From an uncultured Odoribacter sp. (lineage in GTDB: Bacteria; Bacteroidota; Bacteroidia; Bacteroidales; Marinifilaceae), in the NCBI GenBank assembly GCA_910589025.1, contig CAJURM010000004.1, positions 1-64,000 of the forward strand: 64,000 bases of DNA, given 5' to 3'. The notes below the pieces were generated by a model, which saw only the letters and a program-made list of their open reading frames with translations, was not told where the DNA came from and made no database searches. The position numbers and the translations under genes were made by a program. Of this stretch, positions 34,656 to 43,710 are shown in pieces. Position 1 is the first letter of the stretch. Each line of letters begins with the position of its first letter.

Positions 34656-37600
34656 ATGAAATGGACAAGTATTTTTGTTAGGCCTCGGAGTTGCCAAAGG
34701 TGGGCTCTGATGGTGATGTTAGGACTGATGTGTCCTTCCGTTTCATTGTGGGCTGGTAATTCAAATGCAGAAAATGGAATTAATGTGACGAATGAATTAT
34801 TCCAGGCACAGAAAATAGTAAAAGGTGTTGTAACGGATGAATCCGGGGTGCCGTTGCCTGGTGTAGCTGTGAAAATCAAGGGGCAGCATGTTGGGACGGC
34901 AACAGATGTTTCTGGACATTATCAGCTTACGATTGATAACCGTTTGGATGTGGTATTGGAATTTTCGTTTATGGGGATGAAAACTCAGGAGGTTAAAGTT
35001 GGGGACCGGACGGAAATTTCTGTGCAGTTAGAGGCATTGCAGACTCAATTGGATGAGGTTATGGTCGTGGCTTATGGTACGACTAAGCGGGAAGCTTTTA
35101 CCGGATCCGCAGTCAGTGTGAAGAGTGATAAATTGACACAGGCAGCAGCATCCAAGACTTCTCCTGTACAGGCGTTGCAGGGCAATGTGGCAGGTGTACG
35201 TTTTTCCAATACTTCGGGGCAACCGGGGGACTTGTCTGCTGTTCAGATACGTGGTATTGGTTCGCTGAATGAATCGACTGCACCTTTGTATGTAGTGGAC
35301 GGAGTGACTATTAGTGCTGGCTTGAATATGCTGAATCCGGAAGATATAGAAAGCATGACTGTATTAAAGGATGCAGCGGCGACCTCGCTCTACGGTAACC
35401 GTGCTTCTAACGGTGTGATTATTATTACGACGAAAAAAGGTCGAGAGGGAAAAATGCGTTTTTCTGCTACCTATGAACATGCGTGGTCGATGCAGAGCAT
35501 GCCTCGTTCGGTAAAGGGATTTCACATGAATACCCGGGAATTGACGGAATATGCTATGGAGGCGTTGCAGAACAGGTATTTGTATGATAATGATGCGTTG
35601 CCTTGGCAGGATGCTTATGATCCGGGTAATACAGCTATACGGGAGAATGCTCGTAATTGGGCGTTGCGGAATCTGCATTCTGTGGCTAAATTGCTGCATC
35701 CCGATGATCCGTTGGACGGAAGTTATGATTACAGTACGAACAGTGATTTGGAAAAGTATCTGACCCATCCGCGTGAAAACAATTGGGAAGATGCGCTTTT
35801 CCGTACAGGACAGGAGGATAAGTTGAATTTGTCGGTGACAGGGGGAAATGAAAAATTGAATTTTTATGGTTCTTTGGGTTATTTGGATCAGAAGGGTATC
35901 GTTGTTGGTAGTGAATATGAGCGTTTTACTGGTCGTACTTCTGTTTCCGGGAAGTTGGGGCGTTATATCGATTTTTCGTTGGGAGAGAGTATAGGGTATA
36001 GTATTAAGGACGAGCAGACGGCTGGTGGAGGAAATTATTACTATTCTAATCCGATTTATGGAATACATGAGTTGAATCCGTCGCAACCGGTTTATCTTCC
36101 GGACGGTTCGCTGAATCCTAATCCGGGATATTGGAACAGCATTCCGAATTATGTGGCCAATTTGAAATTATTGTCATTTACAGAGAAAGAATTATCCAGT
36201 ATTTCCAACCTTTCTTTGACGGTAAATTTTGCGGATTGGTTGAATTTCAGAACGGTGAATGGTATTGATATCAACTATGTGCAGGATAAACAAATATGGA
36301 AGCCGGAATCGAATGACGGTGCTCCTACCAATGGTTTTATGTGGCAGTATGCAAGCTTGTATCACAAAATGACGACGTCGAATACCTTGAATTTCAATAA
36401 AGCTTTCGGTATGCATACACTGGGTGCTCTTGTCGGTTATGAGGCCATGAAATACATGTATGATAACTTTGAGGCTTCCGGGCAACAATTTGCTTATAGT
36501 GACCTAATGTATTTGGGTAATGCGGCACAGCCTGCCAATGTAGGAGGATATGCAGGTGACGACCGGATGGTATCCGTTATCAGTAAGTTGGATTATAATT
36601 ACGATAACCGTTATTACCTGTCGGGAAGTTTCCGTCGTGATGGAACATCGCGGTTTGCTCCCAATAACCGTTGGGGTAATTTCTGGTCTTTGTCGGGAGC
36701 CTGGATTTTAAGCCGTGAGCAGTTTATGAAAGGTGCTGCCGGGTGGCTTGATAATTTACGTTTGAAATTATCGTACGGTACGAATGGTAATCAACCAAGC
36801 GGGTATTTTAATTCGCTGACACTTTTTGCCGTAAATGCCCGTCATAATCAACAGGCGGCATTGACAGCTTACAGCTTTGGGAATCCTTCTTTGACTTGGG
36901 AAAACTCTTATACTTGGAATGCCGGAGTGGACTTTTCTGTATGGCAAGGTGCTTTGAGCGGTACGATAGAGTATTATAATCGCCGTACAACTGATTTGAT
37001 TGACTGGACCAATGTTTCCTATATGACGGGATGGAGTTCGTATATTGTGAACGATGGTGAATTGCGTAATACCGGATTGGAAATCACATTGAATAGCCGG
37101 AACTTTGCCCGTGAGGATTTTACTTGGACTACGGATTTCAATATTTCATATATGCGTGCAAAAGTGGAAAAACTGAAAGGAGATGCGCGTATCAGCCATC
37201 CTTATATTACGCAGGAAGGAAAGGATATTTATTCTTTTTATACCCGTGAATGGGCTGGCGTTGATCCGGCAACAGGTATGGGTACATGGAAAAAGAATAC
37301 AAAAAATGTGGACGGTGTGGTGATAGACCGGGAAAGTGTTACGAGCAATGTCAATGAAGCAGACCGTGTTGTGGTGGGCAAAGGGTATCCCGATTGGTTC
37401 GGAGGGTTGACAAATACGTTTAATTACAAGGGGATAGAGTTAGCGTTTTTATTGACCTTTTCTTTAGGTGGCGATATGTGGGATAATACGCATTATGACG
37501 GAGTGACTGATGGTGCGGAACTTGGAAATCAGAATTTCCGGAAAGATGCTGGCAAAGATTATTGGTGTAAACCAGGAGATCATGCGAAAAATCCTATTGT

Positions 37601-37889
37601 AATCCATAATAATCCCCTCAAATCTTCGTCAAGTACTTCTACGAGACGGATGTTGTCGTCTGATCATCTGAGGATGAAAAATGTGACGATAGGCTATAAT
37701 CTGCCGAGGAATTGGCTGAGGAAACTGGGCGTTTCGTCTGCTAAGGTATATGTGAACGGAAATGATGTACTGACGTTTTCAAAAAGTAAGTACGTTGATC
37801 CGGAAGTCGGCATTGACGGGATGTCAAAAGCGATTGACTCTTATCCGATGCTGAAATCATGGCGTGTGGGTATTAATCTGCAATTTTAA
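34656..37889 (+). CDS. SusC/RagA-type TonB-dependent outer membrane transporter
   Basis: This 1077-residue TonB-dependent transporter imports large nutrients, usually glycans or peptides, with its SusD partner. After a signal peptide to about residue 33 comes a carboxypeptidase-D-like domain (VKGVVTDESGVPLPGVAVKI). A plug follows with QIRGIGSLNESTAPLYVVDG, and then the SusC signature SLYGNRASNGVIIITTKKG near residue 250. The remaining 800 residues form the barrel and end in WRVGINLQF. No sigma/anti-sigma pair or hybrid two-component system is adjacent. The promoter is flanked by two palindromic sites. Substrate cannot be named. Confidence 0.95.
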   Translation: MKWTSIFVRPRSCQRWALMVMLGLMCPSVSLWAGNSNAENGINVTNELFQAQKIVKGVVTDESGVPLPGVAVKIKGQHVGTATDVSGHYQLTIDNRLDVVLEFSFMGMKTQEVKVGDRTEISVQLEALQTQLDEVMVVAYGTTKREAFTGSAVSVKSDKLTQAAASKTSPVQALQGNVAGVRFSNTSGQPGDLSAVQIRGIGSLNESTAPLYVVDGVTISAGLNMLNPEDIESMTVLKDAAATSLYGNRASNGVIIITTKKGREGKMRFSATYEHAWSMQSMPRSVKGFHMNTRELTEYAMEALQNRYLYDNDALPWQDAYDPGNTAIRENARNWALRNLHSVAKLLHPDDPLDGSYDYSTNSDLEKYLTHPRENNWEDALFRTGQEDKLNLSVTGGNEKLNFYGSLGYLDQKGIVVGSEYERFTGRTSVSGKLGRYIDFSLGESIGYSIKDEQTAGGGNYYYSNPIYGIHELNPSQPVYLPDGSLNPNPGYWNSIPNYVANLKLLSFTEKELSSISNLSLTVNFADWLNFRTVNGIDINYVQDKQIWKPESNDGAPTNGFMWQYASLYHKMTTSNTLNFNKAFGMHTLGALVGYEAMKYMYDNFEASGQQFAYSDLMYLGNAAQPANVGGYAGDDRMVSVISKLDYNYDNRYYLSGSFRRDGTSRFAPNNRWGNFWSLSGAWILSREQFMKGAAGWLDNLRLKLSYGTNGNQPSGYFNSLTLFAVNARHNQQAALTAYSFGNPSLTWENSYTWNAGVDFSVWQGALSGTIEYYNRRTTDLIDWTNVSYMTGWSSYIVNDGELRNTGLEITLNSRNFAREDFTWTTDFNISYMRAKVEKLKGDARISHPYITQEGKDIYSFYTREWAGVDPATGMGTWKKNTKNVDGVVIDRESVTSNVNEADRVVVGKGYPDWFGGLTNTFNYKGIELAFLLTFSLGGDMWDNTHYDGVTDGAELGNQNFRKDAGKDYWCKPGDHAKNPIVIHNNPLKSSSSTSTRRMLSSDHLRMKNVTIGYNLPRNWLRKLGVSSAKVYVNGNDVLTFSKSKYVDPEVGIDGMSKAIDSYPMLKSWRVGINLQF

Positions 37890-37901
37890 AAATAGAACGG
37901 T

Positions 37902-39380
37902 ATGAAATGTATAAATATATTATTGATTGCAGCATTGGGAATGTTTGCATCAAGTTGTGGGAATGATTTTCTGGACGTTAAGCCGACGAATGCAGTGGTG
38001 GATGATGATAATATGATCACCACAAATGCAGAATTGCAGGCTGCTGTTAACGGTGCGTACACTTATTTGGAGTATTATCGTGTTTCGACTATGTTGCAGG
38101 GAGATGTTATGGGGGATGATTTGCAAAGTTATCCGTGGGATTACAGACTGGAATTGTATTATTGTATGGATCAGAGGACGGTAAATTATACTGATATGGG
38201 GCTTTGGGCACGCTTATATTCGGGAGCGTTTGACATTAATACGGTACTTGATAAGGTGAAAAACATCAAGGAACAGAATGACGACACGAAGCGGATGGTG
38301 GCTGAATTGCGTTTTATCCGGGCTTTTCTGCACTGGGATGCTTCTTTGAGGTATGGTCCGCTTCCTTCCAATCTGGGGAAAGGAAATATTAAACAAGATG
38401 CTTTGGGTGTGATGATTACCGATAAATTACCGGAGGATATTCAAGGCGTATATTACCGGGATAAAGTAAGCGATGTATTTGCTTTTATGATTCGGGAGAT
38501 GGAGGAAATTGTAGGAGACCTGCCTACAGAAAATCGACATGCAGCTTTGACTTATTGGGCAGGTAAAATGTTTCTTGCCAGATTGTATCTTTATACTGAA
38601 CAGTGGGACAAAGCGTTCGATTGCGCTGCAGAAGTGATATCAAGCGGCAGATATGCGCTGTATGCGAAAGAGGATTATTTGAGGTCTTGGAGAGAGACTT
38701 ATGGTTCCGAATCTATTTTTGAGATGCCGACAACAGAGTCAGACAATGCCAGTTGGGATGGATTGGGATATTTTGTAAATCATTACGGATACCAGGCAGT
38801 TATGGCTACCACGGAGTTTGTTTCCTTGTGGGATGCCGGTGATGTACGCTTTAATTTGCTGTATAATGCTTGGTGGGATTGGCTGCCTTACGGAACGGAT
38901 GATTATAGTTGGGATAATTGCTATTTTATTTCCAACAAGTATCCGGGGCGTAACGGTAATTTGTTGGTATGCAATCCGAAAATATTCCGTTTATCAGAGG
39001 CTTATTTGATTGCAGCGGAAGCTGCTTTGAGAGGTTCGAAGGGAATGAGTGTGGGCAGTTGGTATTTGACAGAATTACGGCGTAATCGCACGACGACGGA
39101 GCCCAACCGTTATGATGCTGGTTATGATTTGGAGGATGTGCTTTATGAGCGGCGGGTGGAACTTATTGGTGAAGGACACCGTGCGTTTGATTTGTGGCGT
39201 AACCAGCGCTCGGTTGTGCGGTATTCAGGCGTACCGAATTTTCATTGGAGTAATATCCGGGTTGCGGAAATTCCTTTTGACGATTATCGCACGATATTAC
39301 CGATTGCCGTACGGGAATTGGATTTAATGAGTGCGGTGGATAAAGCGGTTCAGCAGAATCCGGGTTACGGACTTTATTAA
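37902..39380 (+). CDS. RagB/SusD-family nutrient-binding lipoprotein
   Basis: This 492-residue surface lipoprotein has lipobox FASSC at residues 15-19. A SusD fold follows: an N-terminal helix region (ITTNAELQAAVNGAYTYLEYY), MVAELRFIRAFLHWD near 128, and the C-terminal EVLYERRVELIGEGHRAFDLWR-like stretch near 405-430. It lies 12 bases after susC and forms the lid of the transporter. No glycosidase or extra surface lipoprotein follows, so this is a minimal SusCD unit. The hairpin after it ends the operon. Confidence 0.94.
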   Translation: MKCINILLIAALGMFASSCGNDFLDVKPTNAVVDDDNMITTNAELQAAVNGAYTYLEYYRVSTMLQGDVMGDDLQSYPWDYRLELYYCMDQRTVNYTDMGLWARLYSGAFDINTVLDKVKNIKEQNDDTKRMVAELRFIRAFLHWDASLRYGPLPSNLGKGNIKQDALGVMITDKLPEDIQGVYYRDKVSDVFAFMIREMEEIVGDLPTENRHAALTYWAGKMFLARLYLYTEQWDKAFDCAAEVISSGRYALYAKEDYLRSWRETYGSESIFEMPTTESDNASWDGLGYFVNHYGYQAVMATTEFVSLWDAGDVRFNLLYNAWWDWLPYGTDDYSWDNCYFISNKYPGRNGNLLVCNPKIFRLSEAYLIAAEAALRGSKGMSVGSWYLTELRRNRTTTEPNRYDAGYDLEDVLYERRVELIGEGHRAFDLWRNQRSVVRYSGVPNFHWSNIRVAEIPFDDYRTILPIAVRELDLMSAVDKAVQQNPGYGLY

Positions 39381-39426
39381 AAGTGATAATCGTTTGTGAG
39401 TTAAATCTTTCATGATTTTTTAATGG

Positions 39427-39466
39427 AAAATCGCGGTAAATGATTTTATCGCGATTTCCTTTTTAT
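39427..39466 (+). terminator. Terminator after susD
   Basis: AAATCGCG (39428-39435) pairs with CGCGATTT (39450-39457) and is followed by CCTTTTTATTT. The T tract touches the 3' end of the convergent gene. Confidence 0.75.
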
Positions 39467-42279
39467 TTCCGGCAAATCGAAGCATAGGGACAGGTGCGGC
39501 ATTTCTTTTCGTTGGTGGTGGGGGGGAATGCTTCCTCGGGAGAGAAGAGTTTTTCCAGCAACTGTTTCAATAGATTTTCAAATTCATCCTTATATCTGTC
39601 AAAATTGATAATCGGGTCTTTATCCTGTTTCAACAGGGGGCTGTAATCGGGATCAAAGAGGAGTTTGGTGCTGTAAATGCCGGGTTGCAAAGGTTTCTTT
39701 TGCAACTCTCCCCGTCCAAACATCAGACAATACAGCATTGTTTGGAAAGCTGCTTTGTTGCGTGTGGGGTTGGCGCCGTCAAAAAGGGATTCTATATTTT
39801 TGAATGTCGTGGTATCGCTTCCTGTCTTGTAATCAATGATGCGGACAGTTTGTGCTGTTTCGTCTATCCGGTCGATGATACCGCCGATGTAGACGGTTCG
39901 GGGCGTGCTTCCTGTGCCGATATGAATCGGGAAGCTGTATTTCTTTTCCATGGAAATCAGTCGGAAAGGGGCCGTCTGCCGGTCGTGTCGGAACATCTGG
40001 ATAAGGTATTTCCGGATAATAGTCAGAATGAGTTCGTTGCTCCCGCTGTCTATCAGTTGGGATACCTGTTGGTCATAGAAGTTCAGGTAGGAGCGTTGGA
40101 TGTGTTCATCCAGAAGTTTCGGATTGTGCAAAAAATGGTCGATGATTTCAGGGGTAACGCTTTCTTGGGCAACCGTTGCATAGAGGGATTCGGCGCATTC
40201 ATGAAATATATTTCCCAGTAACCGGTGATCCAGTTCTTCTGCTATTTCCTCTTTTTCCTTTATTCCTGCGGGATATTTGAAATAAAATTTCAGCGGGCAG
40301 TCGATATAGGTATTTAAAGCGGATGGAGAAAGCGTATGTTCTTCTGATTCTCCGTATTGGTACAGTTTGTTCAGAACCCTTGGCGTTTTCTCTATCTCTG
40401 GCAGGGGGTGGTCTGAGACGGAGATATGATTTTGAAAGTTACTTTCTTTAATCGGCAGGCCGGATTCGTATTTGAGTTGATATAGATAACGGCTCATTTC
40501 ACCGCCGTTCATGCCTTTTATTGCCGTGGTGTACAGAATGTGTATCTCTTTGGCCCGTTGGAGCAACCGGTAAAAATAATAGGCAAAAAGTATATCTTGG
40601 TGTTCCGGAGTGGGTAACCGGAATCCGAAGCGGAGATTATAGGGAATGAAAGACGGTGTGGTGGAGGTTTGGGGCAGAATCCCTTCATTGGCTGATAAGA
40701 TAATCAGTTTTCTGAAATCCAGCATACGGGTTTCCATCAGTCCCATTAATTGCAGGCCTTCCAGTGGCTCACCCGAAAAGGGGACTGTGAGGGAGTGAAC
40801 CACTTTGTTGATGATCTGGAGGTAAAGTCTGTCTTCGGGTTCGATGCCCTCTTCGGTAAACGTATTTTGTAGGCTTTGCAATTGGGTGAAAATATGGAAA
40901 ATAAACTCCTTTTCAATCGGATGAATTTGTTCTTCCTTACCGTTCAGGGAACGGGAGAGCAATTGCAGCACAGAGAGGATATAATCGATGGTTTTAGAGG
41001 CCTCCGTTGAGAAAATGGCTTGCGTAAGGGCATTGAACCGAAGGTATTTTCCCGCAACGTATATGATATTTTTTTTATTGATATAGTCGGTAATTTTGTC
41101 AATTTCTCCGGGGCAGGCGTCTTTGATTAACTTGTGGTTAAGCAAGGCAATCACCGGTTTATAGTAATAATAGTTGCCGTTTGTTCCGGATTTGGAGTAT
41201 TTCCGGAGTTCTCCCAGCAAATGAATGAGAGAGGCGACGGACGTATTTTGTGCCGGATAACCCATCGTGATATTGATTTTCCCGATGTGGTCGGGGATGG
41301 AGTGCATCACCGGCAGCAGCATGCGTTCATCACACAGGACAATGGCAGTTTGGGTGTAATCTTCGGGTGTCACCTCCTTGAGAAGTTCCGGAATGAGCTT
41401 GGCTTGTCCGATAGTAGACGGAACGGAAATAAATTCAATGTTTTTCCCGTTGTATTTGAGATTGTTGAAATATTCCTTTCCTAACTCATTAGGAAAAAGC
41501 CGCAGGTTTTCCCGGATGTATTTCCCCGCTTCGTGGTGTTCATTTGCCGCATAATACAGATCGTAATCCCAATAAAAAAAAGCCTGGCGGGTGTTTTGAA
41601 AATGGGAGAAGATCTGTTTTTCACAGAGATTTAAGGCATTAAAACCGGCGAAAATTACCGGTCCGTCATGGTGTGTTTCCTGAATGTGTTCCAGGTAATG
41701 ACGCTGCGCCATACCTTCGTAGGCGATTTTTTCCTCAAACAGGGAGGCTTTAAATGTCGTGTAAAGGGTATGGAGTTTGTCCCAGATTTTTAAAAATTCC
41801 TGCTGTTCTTTGCTGTATTTCTCCGGGTTGAAGGTGGACCAGAATTTTTTTATGACTTCAACCTGCTCCGGTTGAAGATAAGGAAAATTATACTCTAAGT
41901 TTTTTAAAGCGGTCAGGTTGGAAAAAAGATCTTTGGCATCGACGAGGTATTTGTCAATGTCGTCAAAATCGTTCAGTAGCATATTGCCCCAGAAATAGAA
42001 ATCTTCAAACTTTTCCTCGGTGTCGCCGATTTGCTGATAGGTCTTGTATAATTTGATGCTCAGAATCAAATCGTCCGGTTTCCGGAGTCCGGTTTGTTCC
42101 CGGATAAAATCAGAGAGCGTGATGATTTTAGGCATCCATATCGGACGGTCTATGAGGCGGGAGAGTTCTTCCGCTAAAAACAGTTCGCCCCGTTTGTTCG
42201 GGAAGATAACGGTAATATCTTCGAAATCCGGATATTTTCCGATTAAATCAGTAGCAAGTAAATGCAAAAACGAAGACAT
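39463..42279 (-). CDS. AddB/RexB-like PD-(D/E)XK nuclease family protein
   Basis: This 938-residue protein looks like the AddB-type subunit of a RecBCD/AddAB-like repair complex. The N-terminal half resembles a degenerate superfamily I helicase (TVIFPNKRGELFLAEELS). The C-terminal third is a nuclease domain with LSPSALNTYIDCPLKFYF near 660, LLGNIFHECAES, RIDETAQTVRIIDYKTGSD near 817, and KKCRTCPYASICRK at the end. The Cys in YIDCP plus the three C-terminal Cys match the iron-sulphur clamp of AddB nucleases. Its partner helicase is not in this window. A minus-strand promoter lies at 42373-42402. Confidence 0.88.
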   Translation of the reverse strand: MSSFLHLLATDLIGKYPDFEDITVIFPNKRGELFLAEELSRLIDRPIWMPKIITLSDFIREQTGLRKPDDLILSIKLYKTYQQIGDTEEKFEDFYFWGNMLLNDFDDIDKYLVDAKDLFSNLTALKNLEYNFPYLQPEQVEVIKKFWSTFNPEKYSKEQQEFLKIWDKLHTLYTTFKASLFEEKIAYEGMAQRHYLEHIQETHHDGPVIFAGFNALNLCEKQIFSHFQNTRQAFFYWDYDLYYAANEHHEAGKYIRENLRLFPNELGKEYFNNLKYNGKNIEFISVPSTIGQAKLIPELLKEVTPEDYTQTAIVLCDERMLLPVMHSIPDHIGKINITMGYPAQNTSVASLIHLLGELRKYSKSGTNGNYYYYKPVIALLNHKLIKDACPGEIDKITDYINKKNIIYVAGKYLRFNALTQAIFSTEASKTIDYILSVLQLLSRSLNGKEEQIHPIEKEFIFHIFTQLQSLQNTFTEEGIEPEDRLYLQIINKVVHSLTVPFSGEPLEGLQLMGLMETRMLDFRKLIILSANEGILPQTSTTPSFIPYNLRFGFRLPTPEHQDILFAYYFYRLLQRAKEIHILYTTAIKGMNGGEMSRYLYQLKYESGLPIKESNFQNHISVSDHPLPEIEKTPRVLNKLYQYGESEEHTLSPSALNTYIDCPLKFYFKYPAGIKEKEEIAEELDHRLLGNIFHECAESLYATVAQESVTPEIIDHFLHNPKLLDEHIQRSYLNFYDQQVSQLIDSGSNELILTIIRKYLIQMFRHDRQTAPFRLISMEKKYSFPIHIGTGSTPRTVYIGGIIDRIDETAQTVRIIDYKTGSDTTTFKNIESLFDGANPTRNKAAFQTMLYCLMFGRGELQKKPLQPGIYSTKLLFDPDYSPLLKQDKDPIINFDRYKDEFENLLKQLLEKLFSPEEAFPPTTNEKKCRTCPYASICRK

Positions 42280-42358
42280 ATACGTTCCGGGTTTAAAATA
42301 TTGGGTTATGTGATGAATGAAAGTACGGGTTTTATAAAAGCCTTTGAATTTTTGTTAT

Positions 42359-42366
42359 TAATTTTG
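42359..42366 (+). promoter_or_regulatory. -7 promoter element for the nitroreductase gene
   Basis: TAATTTTG matches TAnnTTTG, about 110 bases before ATG 42476. No -33 TTG is present at the right spacing. It lies directly beside the divergent minus-strand promoter. Confidence 0.4.
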
Positions 42367-42372
42367 ACCGGA

Positions 42373-42402
42373 CAAATCTACAATAAATACTCGAAAGTCA
42401 AA
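42373..42402 (-). promoter_or_regulatory. Promoter of the AddB-like nuclease gene
   Basis: On the minus strand TTTG (42402-42399), an 18-bp spacer and TAGATTTG (42380-42373) match both elements. The leader to ATG 42279 is about 85 bases. Confidence 0.6.
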
Positions 42403-42475
42403 AGTTTAAGGGTGTTGGGAAAGGTTAAAATAGGGGAGACGGGAGGAAAGGAGTAAATAAATAAAAATAGATTGT

Positions 42476-43048
42476 ATGCTTAGTGATTTATTGAAAAAAA
42501 ACCGGAGTTATCGCCGCTTTTGTGAAAGTGAACGTATTCCGCAGGAACAGTTGGAAGAATGGGTGGGATTGATGCGTTTCTGTGCTTCTGCCCGGAATGC
42601 TCAGCCTTTGAAATATATTCCGGTGTGTCATAAGGAAGAGTGTGAAGAGGTATTTAAAACTTTGGCCTGGGCAGGGTACCTGACGGATTGGGACGGTCCT
42701 GAAAAAGGAGAGAGGCCGGCGGCTTATCTGATTCAATTGCTGGATACGCGTATATTAGAGAATTGTTTGTGTGATGACGGCATACAGATTCAGACTCTTT
42801 TGCTTGCAGCGGTGGAGAAAGGCTATGGCGGGTGTGTGATTAAAGCATTTCAGAATGAAAAACTCCGGGAGCTCTTGCAATTGCCCGATTATATGAGAAT
42901 CAATTATGTCATAGCTCTGGGAAAACCTTGCGAGACAGTTGTCATAGAGGAGATGCGGGAGAATCAATTTAAGTATTGGAGGGATGCGGAGCAGATTCAT
43001 CATGTACCGAAGAGGGGACTTGGTGAGCTAATTTTTAAAGGGGAATAA
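42476..43048 (+). CDS. Nitroreductase family protein
   Basis: This 190-residue flavoprotein probably uses FMN and NAD(P)H to reduce nitro or quinone compounds; the true substrate is unknown. Visible motifs are the N-terminal KKNRSYRRFCE, CASARNAQPLKYIPV, GIQIQTLLLAAVEKGYGGC near 100-118, and INYVIALGKPCE near 142. The gene is followed after 3 bases by the degenerate FAH-fold gene, so the two are co-transcribed. ATG 42476 fits the usual family N-terminus. Confidence 0.9.
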   Translation: MLSDLLKKNRSYRRFCESERIPQEQLEEWVGLMRFCASARNAQPLKYIPVCHKEECEEVFKTLAWAGYLTDWDGPEKGERPAAYLIQLLDTRILENCLCDDGIQIQTLLLAAVEKGYGGCVIKAFQNEKLRELLQLPDYMRINYVIALGKPCETVVIEEMRENQFKYWRDAEQIHHVPKRGLGELIFKGE

Positions 43049-43051
43049 ATT

Positions 43052-43618
43052 ATGAAATTATTGTGTGCTGAATATAACTCCTCTGAGGAAATGGCGTTGA
43101 GTGTGGTAGGAGATAATGCACTACTGAGGAATAATAATGATTTTTATTTTCCTGCCTTCACGCAAGAGGTGAGTTGTGTGCCTCAATTGGTGTTAAAAGC
43201 CTGCAAACTGGGGAAAGGCTTTACCGGGCGTTTTGCTTCCCGGTATTATAATGAAATCGGGGTGGGCATCCGCTTCTATGCTGATACTTTAGAGCAAACA
43301 TTGAAAACAAGGGGATTGCCGTGTGGGGTGGCTTCTTCCTTTGACGAATCGGCGGCCTTGAGTGTAATGGAAAGTTATACGGGAGGAAATGCAGACTATT
43401 ATCTGAAAGTAAACAGAAATATTGTTTTCGAGGGAAATGCCTGTGATTTGCCGGTAAATATGGAGCAATTCGTATCCCAGGCATCCGGATATTATATGAT
43501 AAAAATCGGCGACTTCTTTTATTGCGGCAATCCGTTCCGCTACAAAGGCCTGAAAATCGGTGACCGCTTGCAAATGGGCTTAAATGGTAAATGCCTCCTT
43601 GATTTTTATGTGAGATAG
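43052..43618 (+). CDS. Degenerate fumarylacetoacetate hydrolase-fold protein
   Basis: This 188-residue protein aligns by eye with FAHD-type hydrolases along most of its length: ASRYYNEIGVGI, TLKTRGLPCGVASSFDES, MIKIGDFFYCGNP and LKIGDRLQ match family blocks. The catalytic positions have changed. The paired metal-binding Glu residues (HHELEL in FAHD1) correspond to V43 and Q45. The metal-binding Asp (CLDMTARD) corresponds to R74. The Lys of LAKSF is S95. It is therefore probably a pseudoenzyme with a binding or structural role. It follows a nitroreductase gene by 3 bases. The alignment is from memory, so exact positions need checking. Confidence 0.75.
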   Translation: MKLLCAEYNSSEEMALSVVGDNALLRNNNDFYFPAFTQEVSCVPQLVLKACKLGKGFTGRFASRYYNEIGVGIRFYADTLEQTLKTRGLPCGVASSFDESAALSVMESYTGGNADYYLKVNRNIVFEGNACDLPVNMEQFVSQASGYYMIKIGDFFYCGNPFRYKGLKIGDRLQMGLNGKCLLDFYVR

Positions 43619-43640
43619 TGAATCGAATAATACCAATTAT

Positions 43641-43687
43641 AAAAAAATTGCCCGGAAAATTTTTATTCTTCCGGACAATTTCTTTGC
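43641..43687. terminator. Bidirectional terminator
   Basis: AATTGCCCGGAA (43647-43658 region) pairs with TTCCGGACAATT (43669-43680) with one mismatch. A T run follows on the minus strand and TTTCTTTG on the plus. It separates the convergent FAH-fold and acyl-CoA ligase genes. Confidence 0.75.
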
Positions 43688-43710
43688 TATGATGTTTTCC
43701 GATAAAATCT

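Noticed and set aside
35364..36086. 240-codon minus-strand frame inside susC
   Set aside because: It is complementary to the SusC plug and barrel, with a biased Ile/Arg composition typical of antisense shadows.
42262..42456. 64-codon plus-strand frame upstream of the nitroreductase
   Set aside because: It covers the divergent promoter region and its first part overlaps the nuclease start; no domain, no clear ribosome site.
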